A stretch of DNA of 64,000 bases from Snodgrassella communis (GTDB lineage Bacteria > Pseudomonadota > Gammaproteobacteria > Burkholderiales > Neisseriaceae). How positions within the stretch are numbered: position 1 is the first letter of the stretch; the number at the start of each line of letters is the position of its first letter. Of the stretch, positions 47,798 to 56,623 are shown piece by piece. Location: positions 1 to 64,000 of the forward strand of contig NZ_CAJZCD010000007.1 in NCBI RefSeq assembly GCF_914768045.1. The letters run 5' to 3'. Made by a program: the position numbers and the translations under genes. The notes under the pieces were generated by a model that saw only the letters and a list, made by a program, of their open reading frames with translations, was not told the origin of the DNA and searched no databases.

Positions 47798-49108
47798 TTA
47801 TTTTGTTAAATTAACAATCCATTCTATCCATTTTGTCACAGTAGAAGCACGTCGCCTAAAAGTATCTAATGAGCGTATATTATACAAATTTGATTTTTGC
47901 ATGATTTCAATAATTCTACTCTTCGAAGGCATTGTTCTGTTATTTTCGATATATTCTTTTAATACAAGATTAAATACATTATGTTGCAAAATTAGCTTAC
48001 AAAATGACAACTGACGGTCTTTATAACCTACTTCTAATATCGATCTGCCTTTTTCTGTTAAACAATAACTAATCTCATCAGGACTTTTATTAACTAAACC
48101 TAAATATATGGCTGCATTAGTATAATAACCAGTTTGACGTTTAGTAAATGCATAGTTTATTGTTATTTCACTATGGCTTAATTCTTTTGCCACCAGTAGC
48201 TCACAGATATTAATTACTCGTTCAAATGTATTTGCCTGAGGGAAAGGAACTTTCGGTTCATCATATAATACAGATGTTTCTCGCATTACTTTTTCAATAT
48301 CAAGAAATCTTATTTTGGTATCTTCAATAGTATATTTTCTATGCTTAATCAATATTAAAGAATTATAATATTCAAAATTTTGAAATTCATACTCATAAAA
48401 ATTATATATACCATTAGAGTATATAAAAAATATTGGACGTACTGGTTTCTGAATACGTTTTTTCCAAACCCGATATGGATAATATAATTGCCTGATTAAA
48501 AAGTCCTTAGATATATCTAGCTTTGCTTCTATCAAAGCTAGTGAATGATTACCTTCGTATCCAGCATCAATTTCAATCTGTGATTTATCCACATAAATTC
48601 GTTGGGTTGAATGACATACATTTTTACCCTGCTTATCCAAATTGATAAAAAAATCAAAAGCACCCGATCCAGCTCTACCTGACACAGTGGGTTTAATTTC
48701 ATTTTCCTGCAAAAAATCAGCAATAATACCTGAGGTAAAAGCACAATTTAAAGCCATCGCCTCACTGGTTATATTGGATAAATCCAGACTTTGAATATAA
48801 TCTGGTAAATACATTCTTGTAATGGGTGTATCAGCCTTCACCTGTTCCAAACTCTGATACGCCTGAAAATTACCTATAATATAGCTACCACGAGTAACCG
48901 GTAAAATAGCAAGATGATTTTCAGAAAAAATTTTAGGCAGATTGACGAAATGATCAAATTTTGCCATTAATCTCGGTTCTTTTATTTTTTTTATTTCTTT
49001 TGCATCAATCTTAAAAAAACCCTCTCCCTCTATCCTTTCGAGAATATTATGTTCTTCAAATAGGCTGCACCAAGCTTCACTAATACTTAAATTTTTAAAT
49101 TTACTCAT
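47798..49108 (-). CDS. Putative type II restriction endonuclease (PD-(D/E)XK)
   Basis: Protein of 436 aa paired with the adenine methylase upstream. A plausible nuclease site reads EIDAGYEG then LALIEAK (Asp181, Glu194, Lys196), the spacing of a PD-(D/E)XK fold. The C-terminal third (about 315-436) looks like winged-helix DNA-binding sequence. It resembles uncharacterised proteins annotated as type II restriction enzymes (DUF6997-like); it does not resemble DpnII or MboI nucleases in size. It starts within the end of the methylase gene (8-base overlap), so expression is coupled. Cleavage specificity is presumably that of the methylase. Confidence 0.7.
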   Translation of the reverse strand: MSKFKNLSISEAWCSLFEEHNILERIEGEGFFKIDAKEIKKIKEPRLMAKFDHFVNLPKIFSENHLAILPVTRGSYIIGNFQAYQSLEQVKADTPITRMYLPDYIQSLDLSNITSEAMALNCAFTSGIIADFLQENEIKPTVSGRAGSGAFDFFINLDKQGKNVCHSTQRIYVDKSQIEIDAGYEGNHSLALIEAKLDISKDFLIRQLYYPYRVWKKRIQKPVRPIFFIYSNGIYNFYEYEFQNFEYYNSLILIKHRKYTIEDTKIRFLDIEKVMRETSVLYDEPKVPFPQANTFERVINICELLVAKELSHSEITINYAFTKRQTGYYTNAAIYLGLVNKSPDEISYCLTEKGRSILEVGYKDRQLSFCKLILQHNVFNLVLKEYIENNRTMPSKSRIIEIMQKSNLYNIRSLDTFRRRASTVTKWIEWIVNLTK

Positions 49109-49943
49109 AATTTCTTACAATAATCTCCTGCATTTTACCTCTACTTGACAAATTTGCTCCTACTAAGCGTCTGGCAGAAACAATTTTTATATTATATTTG
49201 CTATATTGTTCACAAATAAAGTCTGTTGCCGAATTCGACAACATAAATTTAATTCCACGCTCATTCAGCTCATCACAATACCTACGTAACCTTATTTGCT
49301 CTTCTCGAGAAAAACCACCTTTGGTATAACTGGTAAAGCTAGCGGTAGCAGATACAGGATCATAAGGTGGATCAAGATATACAAAAGCATTATCAGGTAG
49401 GTTTCTTAAAATTTCGGCGTAATCACCGGTACTAATAGCTATCTCTGCACTATTCAAATAACCATTAATAGCCCTTAAAACAGGCTCATTAACAATATTA
49501 GGATTTGCATAACTGCCAAATGGCACATTAAATTCACCTGAAGCATTAACTCTGAACAGACCATTAAAACATGTTCTGTTTAGATAAATAATCCGAGCGG
49601 CTTTTTCAATATCGGAGAGCTGAGCATACGAATCCTTATTTCTATCCCAGCTGCGTACCTCATAAAAATGTTCTTTATCATTCTGAAATGTCTTTAGCCG
49701 CTCAATCAACGCATCAACATTATTCTTGATAACAGTATAAACCTGAATCAGTTCATGATTGATATCATTAATGCAGGCTAATTGTGGTTGCAATGCAAAA
49801 AACAATGCACCACCACCTACAAAAGGCTCACAGTAGACAGAATAGTCTTTTGGTAATAAAGGAATTAAAGTATCAAGCAATTGACGTTTACCACCTGCCC
49901 ATTTTAAAACTGGGGATATCAATTGATTTTTACCATATCTCAT
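49101..49943 (-). CDS. DNA adenine N6-methyltransferase (DpnM/Dam-like, D12 class)
   Basis: Modification enzyme of 280 aa. SPVLKWAGGKRQLL and EPFVGGGALFFAL (39-51) form the SAM-binding motif I, and the catalytic DPPY is at 191-194 (VYLDPPYDPVSATASFTSYT). A downstream KFMLSNSAT segment and the end RGKMQEIIVRNYE complete a strong likeness to DpnM. D12-class enzymes of this group mostly recognise GATC, but other sites are possible, so GATC is inference. It heads the methylase-nuclease pair, 8-base overlap with the nuclease gene. Confidence 0.9.
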   Translation of the reverse strand: MRYGKNQLISPVLKWAGGKRQLLDTLIPLLPKDYSVYCEPFVGGGALFFALQPQLACINDINHELIQVYTVIKNNVDALIERLKTFQNDKEHFYEVRSWDRNKDSYAQLSDIEKAARIIYLNRTCFNGLFRVNASGEFNVPFGSYANPNIVNEPVLRAINGYLNSAEIAISTGDYAEILRNLPDNAFVYLDPPYDPVSATASFTSYTKGGFSREEQIRLRRYCDELNERGIKFMLSNSATDFICEQYSKYNIKIVSARRLVGANLSSRGKMQEIIVRNYE

Positions 49944-50180
49944 ATTTAGTAACTCTTTATTTCAATGCCGATTAATCTAATATCACAGTGATCGGAACAA
50001 GTAATCTACCGGTTCTGATATTTGTTTACACTTCAATTTACTATCACTTACCACTTATCCATATATGTAATTTAAATAATCAACATAAAACAAAAAGCAT
50101 TATCATATACATCTTAATAAACACCCGATCTTAATCATTATTTACAATATAAACACTAAGATCAGACAGGGAATTTCTGC

Positions 50181-50960
50181 TTACTTCAACATCGAGCTCA
50201 AAAACGCCTGTGTCCGTGCATGCTGCGGATTAGCAAAAAAGCTTCTCGCTTCACCCGATTCAACAATCACACCTTTATCCATAAACAGCACCTTGTTGGC
50301 TACTTCGCGCGCGAAGCCCATCTCATGGGTTACCACCACCATCGTCATCTTGTCTTCAGCCAACTGCTGCATCGTTTTTAATACATCACCAGTCAATTCC
50401 GGATCTAATGCAGAAGTAGGCTCATCAAACAGCATAATCTGTGGCTGCATAGCCAGTGCCCGGGCGATGGCAACACGCTGTTTCTGTCCACCGGATAGCT
50501 GCGATGGATAACAATCCTGCTTGTTTTCCAAGCCCACTTTACGCAGCAGCTCCTGCGCCAGTGGCACAATTTCATTACGCTGCATTTTTTTCACCGTGAT
50601 CGGTGCTTCTATCACATTCTGCAACACAGTCATATGCGGAAACAGATTAAACTGCTGAAATACCATACCCATGCGCGCACAGATATTCCTAATCGTCTGT
50701 TCAGGCGCATAATGGGCACGATTATGGCTGTTATTCTGCACCAGAAAATCGTTTTCAATCGCAATGCTGCCGGCATCTACTTTTTCCAGATAATTCAGAC
50801 AGCGCAGCAAAGTAGATTTACCGGAGCCGGAAGAACCGATGATGGCAACCACTTCCGAGCGTGCCACCTGAATATCCACACCTTTAAGCACTTCCACCTG
50901 ACCAAAGGCCTTGTAAATACCGCGGGCATCTATCATTAAATCAGTCGTCGTAGCGTGCAT
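50181..50960 (-). CDS. Polar amino-acid ABC transporter ATPase (GlnQ/ArtP-like)
   Basis: ATPase of 259 aa with Walker [11 protein letters not shown], the signature [15 protein letters not shown] and Walker [16 protein letters not shown] followed by [22 protein letters not shown], the sequence typical of the polar amino-acid family. The ATG at 50960 has GGAG seven bases upstream and overlaps the permease gene by 20 bases. The three genes are read SBP, permease, ATPase. The exact amino acid cannot be told. Confidence 0.93.
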   Translation of the reverse strand: MHATTTDLMIDARGIYKAFGQVEVLKGVDIQVARSEVVAIIGSSGSGKSTLLRCLNYLEKVDAGSIAIENDFLVQNNSHNRAHYAPEQTIRNICARMGMVFQQFNLFPHMTVLQNVIEAPITVKKMQRNEIVPLAQELLRKVGLENKQDCYPSQLSGGQKQRVAIARALAMQPQIMLFDEPTSALDPELTGDVLKTMQQLAEDKMTMVVVTHEMGFAREVANKVLFMDKGVIVESGEARSFFANPQHARTQAFLSSMLK

Positions 50961-51585
50961 AGCGTTTCTCCATTTTCTGGAAGCCCCAAGTCAGAATCAG
51001 GGTCATAATCAGGTAGAAGGCAGCCGCCACAGAAAACGGCATCAGATTGAATTCACGCTGTACCAGCTGATAAGTTACCCGCATCACATCCTGCAACGCC
51101 AGTACATACACCAGCGAAGTATCCTTAACCAACGTAATGGTTTCATTGCTCAATGGAGGCAGGATTTTCTTCCACATTTGTGGCAGAACAATGCGGCGCA
51201 TAGTTTGACCATAGCTCATACCCAGCGTTTTTGCTGCCTCATATTGCCCCTTACCTACGCCCTGAATACCGGCACGGAAAATCTCAGCAAAATAGGCCGC
51301 ATAATTGAGCACAAACGCCACCACCGCCGTAGTATAAGCAGGCAGCAGAATATTGACTGCCGGCAAAGCAAAATAAATAAAGAAAATCTGCAACATCAGT
51401 GGCGTGCCACGCATCACCCAGATGTAAAAATTAACAATGTAATCCAGCGCTTTAATGCCAGACAGACGCAAGAGTGCCAATACCAGACCCAACGGAATAG
51501 ACAGCAGCAGGGTAATGGCAAACAGACTGAGGGTAATTTTTGCCCCCGTCCATAATTCTGGCAGCATATTTAACACATAATTCAC
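50941..51585 (-). CDS. Polar amino-acid ABC transporter permease
   Basis: Inner-membrane subunit, 214 aa, HisMQ family. The start is GTG 51585 with AAGGA six bases upstream. A hydrophobic N-terminus ([19 protein letters not shown]) and the conserved [15 protein letters not shown] precede the EAA loop [22 protein letters not shown], which docks the ATPase. It overlaps the ATPase gene; a DUS-like hairpin lies between it and the binding-protein gene. Confidence 0.93.
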   Translation of the reverse strand: MNYVLNMLPELWTGAKITLSLFAITLLLSIPLGLVLALLRLSGIKALDYIVNFYIWVMRGTPLMLQIFFIYFALPAVNILLPAYTTAVVAFVLNYAAYFAEIFRAGIQGVGKGQYEAAKTLGMSYGQTMRRIVLPQMWKKILPPLSNETITLVKDTSLVYVLALQDVMRVTYQLVQREFNLMPFSVAAAFYLIMTLILTWGFQKMEKRYARYDD

Positions 51586-51604
51586 GTGTAATCCTTAAAA
51601 CAAC

Positions 51605-51642
51605 AATAACGCTGCCTAAACAATTCACATTCAGGCAGCGTT
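51605..51642 (-). terminator. DUS-like hairpin between binding-protein and permease genes
   Basis: Stem AACGCTGCCTAAA/TTCAGGCAGCGTT (13 bp, one mismatch) with a nine-base loop. On the minus strand it is followed by ATTGTTGTTTT, a partial terminator tail. The arm contains ACGCTGCCTGAA, one base from AGGCTGCCTGAA. It would reduce permease/ATPase transcription relative to the binding protein. Confidence 0.65.
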
Positions 51643-51664
51643 GATTCCAGAGTAAAAACAGCAT

Positions 51665-52456
51665 TTATTTGACGATGTCTTTACCGAACCATTTTGTAGC
51701 AATTTTAGCAGATGTACCATCAGCTTTCATACTATCCAGAGCAGCCTGAATTTTCTGCTCCAAAGCCTGATCATCCTTACGGAACGCCACAGCATACTGC
51801 TCAGTACCGAAATCATCACCTAATAATTTATATTCATTCGGTTTTTTCGAAACATAATAACGGCCAACCACCTCATCTACCACCAATGCATCCACACGTT
51901 TGGCCGACACATCCATCAAAGCAGTCACATTATCAGAATATTTCTTCAGTTCTTTAAAAGATTTCACCACATTTGGCTCAGCTTCTACCGCATCCACCGC
52001 ACTGCTGCCATCCTGTACACCAACGACTTTCCCAGCCAATTGCGCTTTGGTATTAATACCACTATCAGGACGCACAACAATAATCTGATGATTATCCATA
52101 TATGGTTTAGATAACAATAACTGCTGTTGCCGCTGTGGCGTAATAGTCAAACCATTCCAGAGCATATCCACACGCTTACTGTTAAGCTCAGACTCCTTGG
52201 CGCTCCAGTCAATAGGCTTAAGTTCTACAGCAAGACCGGCGCGCTTGGCTGCTTCACGCGCCATATCAATATCAAACCCAACCAATTCATTCTTTTCGTT
52301 GCGAAAACCCATGGGCGGAAAGCTGTCATCCAGCCCCATGACTACCGTCTTACCTTCACTGGAGCCCGTTGTACCGGAAGTAGACTCACCACCACAGGCA
52401 GCAAGCGCCACCGCAGCCACAGAGCTCAATAAAAATTTACGCATGGCGTTTTGCAT
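51665..52456 (-). CDS. Amino-acid ABC transporter substrate-binding lipoprotein
   Basis: Periplasmic solute-binding protein of family 3, about 263 aa. The start is put at 52456, with AGGA seven bases upstream. The signal sequence ends in the lipobox LAAC, so it is a lipoprotein. The domain starts VVMGLDDSFPPMGFRNEKNELVGFDIDMAREAAKR, the usual family-3 opening, with LVVDEVVGRYYV further on. The ligand is a polar amino acid, not further defined. First gene of the importer; the DUS-like hairpin follows. Confidence 0.92.
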   Translation of the reverse strand: MQNAMRKFLLSSVAAVALAACGGESTSGTTGSSEGKTVVMGLDDSFPPMGFRNEKNELVGFDIDMAREAAKRAGLAVELKPIDWSAKESELNSKRVDMLWNGLTITPQRQQQLLLSKPYMDNHQIIVVRPDSGINTKAQLAGKVVGVQDGSSAVDAVEAEPNVVKSFKELKKYSDNVTALMDVSAKRVDALVVDEVVGRYYVSKKPNEYKLLGDDFGTEQYAVAFRKDDQALEQKIQAALDSMKADGTSAKIATKWFGKDIVK

Positions 52457-52867
52457 ATAAAATTCCTGATTCAAGGTAAATAGATAATTGTGTCATACAC
52501 TATACCGGAATTTTTTTACACTTTCACCTGCCAATACTGAAAGCTTCAATTGCTGCCAAAATACTAATAGTCAAAACACAGCACCAGCAACTAAAGACAT
52601 AATTAACTTATACAATGAGCAAATTATATCAACCAGAAAACAGGCTAATCATGCCGAATAACTTTCCGCTGGTAAATAGTATCCCATATGCAAACCCATA
52701 ATACACAGCCTGAAATAGTTATCTATAACAAACAGAACAACTTCAGAATCAAAGCCTTATTCCTATTAATTTTTCAAATAGATTCATACCTTTAAAACTG
52801 AAATTAATTGCATCATTCTCCACCAGCCATTAAATATTCAGCCCAAACAATGCACATCAAAATTAAC
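52457..52867. other. Intergenic region upstream of the amino-acid importer
   Basis: About 410 AT-rich bases between the binding-protein gene and the end of hmuV. No ORF is convincing. A TATAGT at about 52500 on the minus strand could be the importer's -10 box, without a clear -35. Confidence 0.4.
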
Positions 52868-53638
52868 TTAAGCCACTGCTGAATGCACAGAGTGATGATC
52901 CATACGGAAAAACAGCCTGCCATCCTCTTCTATACGCCGGATTGGCCACTGATACACCTCACTGAGTAAATCAGACTGCATCACATCCTGCGGTGTGCCA
53001 GAAGCAACTATCTGCCCCTCATTCATCAATACAATAAAATCGGCATGATTGGCAGCCATAGTTAAATCATGTAACACCATAACAACCGAGAATTCAGCAT
53101 GGTGCTCACGCAAATAATGCATCAAGCGATGCTGATGGCGAATATCCAGATGATTGCAAGGCTCATCCAGCAATAACACCGGTGCATTCTGTAACAGAGC
53201 ACGCACCACATTAGCACGCTGCTGCTCACCACCAGACAAACGGCCAATACGTTGCTGTGCCAATGGACGCAAATCAAAAACATCCAGCAGATGCTGTAAT
53301 TTTGTGGTCGGTGCCTGTGCTTTCTTAAACCAGCTATTATGCGGGCAACAGCCAAGCTGCACATATTCAGTCACCGTAAGCGGTAAATTATATTGTCCGT
53401 GCTGCCCTACCCAAGCAATCTGCCCACGCTTCAAATTACTGCCCACAGAATCCCCGCGTAACTGTACACCAGTACCATGCAAACCCAGCAGCGCACGCAA
53501 TAAAGTAGATTTACCCGCACCATTCGGCCCGATAATACTGGTATGCTGACTGGCCGGCAAATCAAGCTGTGGAACGGATAAAATACAGCGGCCACGTGCT
53601 TGCACCTGCACATTACGAACAATAAACAAACTCTCCAT
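52868..53638 (-). CDS. hmuV: Heme ABC importer ATPase HmuV
   Basis: ATPase of the FecE/HmuV type, 256 aa. It has Walker A GPNGAGKST, the signature LSGGEQQRANVVRAL, Walker B VLLLDEPCNHLDIRHQ and a His switch in VMVLHDLTMAANHADF. It is the last gene of the heme cluster, nine bases after hmuU. Assignment to heme rather than siderophore comes from the adjacent hmuS and TonB receptor. Confidence 0.9.
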   Translation of the reverse strand: MESLFIVRNVQVQARGRCILSVPQLDLPASQHTSIIGPNGAGKSTLLRALLGLHGTGVQLRGDSVGSNLKRGQIAWVGQHGQYNLPLTVTEYVQLGCCPHNSWFKKAQAPTTKLQHLLDVFDLRPLAQQRIGRLSGGEQQRANVVRALLQNAPVLLLDEPCNHLDIRHQHRLMHYLREHHAEFSVVMVLHDLTMAANHADFIVLMNEGQIVASGTPQDVMQSDLLSEVYQWPIRRIEEDGRLFFRMDHHSVHSAVA

Positions 53639-53647
53639 ACCCCGCTC

Positions 53648-54652
53648 CTAACGCCGCAACGGCTGCAAAAACAGCCACAGGAAAAACGGCCCGCCAAGTA
53701 AAGCAATCACAATACCTACCGGCAAATCTACCGGATAGCTCAACCAGCGTGCCACACTGTCTACCAGCAATAAAAATACCGCTCCCAGCCAAGCAGATAA
53801 CAATATAATCCGGCGTCGGCTGCCGCCCCAGCTACGGGCAATCACATTCGGCACCATCATACCCAGAAAACCAATAATACCCGCCAGTGACACCGCAGCA
53901 CCTGTTAATAGCGCTGCGCCGATAACCGTCCACATCCGCGTACTGCCTACCGCTACCCCCATACTGATGGCTGTTTCTTCACCCAGCATCAGAATATCCA
54001 GCCGCCGTCCAACCACCAACAGTATACCCAGCCCCAGCAACATCACAGCCAATGCATACCAGGGCGCAGTAAAACCAGATTCAGCCAGACTACCAGCCAG
54101 CCAGTTGGTTGCACTGCGCAAAACCATATCATCCGACATAAATAAAATCAGACTCACCAGCGCACCACAAAAGGCACTGATTACAAAACCCATCACCAGC
54201 AGCCCCAATGTCCCCCCACCAAACAAACGATGTACCGTCAGAATCAGCAAACACACCAGCAGTGCACCGAGAAAAGCGGCCAAAGGTACAGTTACCATCC
54301 CCCAGCCAAAAGCCAGAACAGCAATCACCCCCAATGCCGCACCACCAGACGTCCCAATCAGACTCGGGTCTGCCAGCGGATTATCAAACAACGCCTGCAA
54401 TGCTGCACCGGCAGCAGCCAGTGCGGCACCGACAATAAGCGCCACCAGTATCCGTGGCAGCCGGATACCAAGCGTAATTTCATCCAGCGACTGTGGCCAC
54501 TGCCATCCGCCCATGCCCAGCCCCAGACAGAACCAGCTCAACAACAGACTAAATAACACAGCAGCAATGCCCCAAACCAGTTTAGGCCAGAACGCACGTC
54601 TTACCACAGTCGAATCAGCTATACTCATCGTTTGCTGCACTTGTGTCATCAT
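53648..54652 (-). CDS. hmuU: Heme ABC importer permease HmuU (FecCD family)
   Basis: Inner-membrane permease of 334 aa with about ten hydrophobic helices, FecCD/BtuC type. The signature GAALAAAGAALQALFDNPLADPSLIGTSGGAALG in the N-terminal part is diagnostic, and so is GIIGFLGMMVPNVIARSWGG (the coupling helix region contacting HmuV). The ATG overlaps the hmuT stop by one base (TAATG). The substrate is inferred as heme from neighbours. Confidence 0.92.
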   Translation of the reverse strand: MMTQVQQTMSIADSTVVRRAFWPKLVWGIAAVLFSLLLSWFCLGLGMGGWQWPQSLDEITLGIRLPRILVALIVGAALAAAGAALQALFDNPLADPSLIGTSGGAALGVIAVLAFGWGMVTVPLAAFLGALLVCLLILTVHRLFGGGTLGLLVMGFVISAFCGALVSLILFMSDDMVLRSATNWLAGSLAESGFTAPWYALAVMLLGLGILLVVGRRLDILMLGEETAISMGVAVGSTRMWTVIGAALLTGAAVSLAGIIGFLGMMVPNVIARSWGGSRRRIILLSAWLGAVFLLLVDSVARWLSYPVDLPVGIVIALLGGPFFLWLFLQPLRR

Positions 54653-55440
54653 TATTGTGCCAGCTTATAAAGTTTAGAAATAACCTGCGGCGTATTCAGA
54701 CCGTAACGAAATAAATCATTTGATGGCATAAAATAGATTTTATTCTGTTTCACTGCCGGTGAAGCAGCAATTTCCGGTCGCTTGGCTAAGCCTTGCATAC
54801 CGCCAACCAGTTTTTGATTACGCTCAGCAATCAGAATAATATCCGGTTTTGCCGCCAACCAAGCCTCACGTGACATCGGCTTCATACCCTCAATGGCAGC
54901 AGCTGCATTGATGCCACCAGCACGTCTGATTAACTCATCTGCTGCGGTACCACGGCCGGAAACATAACGGCCATCATAACTAATCAGATAACGCTTACCG
55001 GTTTTCGGCATCTCCTTAACCTGACTTAGCCAGCGACTGGCCAATGCATTGGCTTCACTACTTTTACCAATAAGCTGACCAACCTTACGAATACCAGCAG
55101 CATAACCATTAATATCCTCTTTCGGCGCAACATTCACGGCCATAATACCCACCCGGTTCAAATTGGCATAAATACTGGCTGGCTGAGCCATCCACGATCC
55201 CAGAACAAGAGTCGGTTTTCTGGCTGCAACCGGTTCCACACTTAGCCCGTGAAACAGACCAATACTGGGCACATTCTTTAAGGCCGGATTGGTAGAAGCC
55301 ATCTCACGGCCTACTACATCTTTAGTACCACCCAGCTCCACCACAACATCAGCCACATCTGGCGTCAATGTAACAATGCGGGCAGCAAATGCAAACGGAA
55401 AAGCAGCGCACATTGCCGCTGCCAAGAGTAATCTTTTCAT
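54652..55440 (-). CDS. hmuT: Periplasmic heme-binding protein HmuT
   Basis: Binding protein of 262 aa with a cleaved signal peptide (MKRLLLAAAMCAAFPFAFA) and no lipobox, so it is periplasmic. It starts ARIVTLTPDVADVVVELGGTKDVVGRE, like heme-binding ChaN/HmuT-type members of the periplasmic-binding family. It has the typical long backbone helix (GYAAGIRKVGQLIGKSSEANALASRW). It hands heme to HmuUV. hmuS lies upstream after about 100 bases. Confidence 0.88.
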   Translation of the reverse strand: MKRLLLAAAMCAAFPFAFAARIVTLTPDVADVVVELGGTKDVVGREMASTNPALKNVPSIGLFHGLSVEPVAARKPTLVLGSWMAQPASIYANLNRVGIMAVNVAPKEDINGYAAGIRKVGQLIGKSSEANALASRWLSQVKEMPKTGKRYLISYDGRYVSGRGTAADELIRRAGGINAAAAIEGMKPMSREAWLAAKPDIILIAERNQKLVGGMQGLAKRPEIAASPAVKQNKIYFMPSNDLFRYGLNTPQVISKLYKLAQ

Positions 55441-55541
55441 GCTTTACCTTTTTAATTACCAGCAATACAGCAGCAGACAGGCCTGCTTTAGCTTATGATT
55501 ACTTAACATCATCGCAATAATACCTATCTGCCCTTGGTCAA

Positions 55542-56582
55542 TTAGCCTGCTAACAAGTCATCCGTAAACTGGTGCCATGATTGCATTTCATCATTGCCCT
55601 CCTCGCGACGACCAAAAATCTGCACCACAGTCTGACGATTCTTGTCGAAACCCTCAATACAGGTAACATAGCCTTCACTAATCGGGCGACGTACGACCCA
55701 TGTTTCCACAATATCACCATCGCGCAGGTGCAAATCAAAACCCTCTTCCGGCACCTTCGCATCCAGTACATTCAGATAGCCATGTGAACGCACCACATTA
55801 TGCACCTTACCAGTCTGAATCTGCACCAGCCCGCGGTTACCAACAAAGACCATAATTTCCAGCTTATTTGCCTGTGCGTGTTCTAATACCTGCTCCCATA
55901 CACCGCGATCCACCTGTTTAGTACTACCGGCAGGCGCATGACGGTAAGATTGCTGGCGGTCAATCTTAAATGTTTCCAGCAAACCACCAAAATGATGTAC
56001 ATCTTTCAGCTCATTCCAGCGCTCCTGAAAAGCCAGCTCACGCTCTGGAGACAATGGCTCCGGCACCGTAACACTAACCTCTGGCGCCGGTAAAAATTCC
56101 GGCTTACCCGTACTTGCAAACTCATCAATCAGAGCCTGCCATGCCCCCAGTTTAGCATCATCACGCATGAACACCTTTTCAATATTCACACCATATTCAT
56201 CAAAAAACTGAATTGAACGCATAGTCTTATCGCCCATTACCAGCGTTATGGCCAGCGCATGATGCCAGTTATGCAGAAAAAAACGTAAATCCAACCCACC
56301 TACATTCAGAGCCAGCCCCGTACGCGCAGTCAGCGTAACATGCTCATAAACACCGATTTTCTCATGCACCGCTGCATCATTGCGCACCACACTCAACACC
56401 TCACCCAGCGTTTCCAGCTTCAGTACCAGCTCGCGGATCCGGCTACCCAGATAAACCGAATCAGGCGCATCTGCCATTAATGCCCCCTCACTCACGCCCA
56501 GATCAGCCGCAGCCTGACGCGGGAAATACATTCCCCCTTCTACCGCTGCTTTTTTATCCAGATATTGTTGCCATAAACTCAT
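55542..56582 (-). CDS. hmuS: Cytosolic heme-degrading/transfer factor HmuS (HemS family)
   Basis: HemS/ChuS-type protein of 346 aa with two tandem similar halves. It receives imported heme and either degrades it or hands it on. The first half contains the LNVGGLDLRFFLHNWHHAL region and the second RGLVQIQTGKVHNVVRSHGYLNVLDAKVPEEGFDLHLRDGDI. No signal peptide is present. Located between the receptor gene and hmuT, 42 bases after hmuR, which ties this cluster to heme. Confidence 0.92.
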   Translation of the reverse strand: MSLWQQYLDKKAAVEGGMYFPRQAAADLGVSEGALMADAPDSVYLGSRIRELVLKLETLGEVLSVVRNDAAVHEKIGVYEHVTLTARTGLALNVGGLDLRFFLHNWHHALAITLVMGDKTMRSIQFFDEYGVNIEKVFMRDDAKLGAWQALIDEFASTGKPEFLPAPEVSVTVPEPLSPERELAFQERWNELKDVHHFGGLLETFKIDRQQSYRHAPAGSTKQVDRGVWEQVLEHAQANKLEIMVFVGNRGLVQIQTGKVHNVVRSHGYLNVLDAKVPEEGFDLHLRDGDIVETWVVRRPISEGYVTCIEGFDKNRQTVVQIFGRREEGNDEMQSWHQFTDDLLAG

Positions 56583-56623
56583 GTTTTATTCCTTTACAAA
56601 ATTATTATTAGTAGCAGATTGAT

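Noticed and set aside
53967-54677. 236-codon plus-strand ORF antisense to hmuU
   Set aside because: Composition (Ser, Pro, Thr, Asn) is that of a shadow frame; hmuU has clear family motifs on the other strand.
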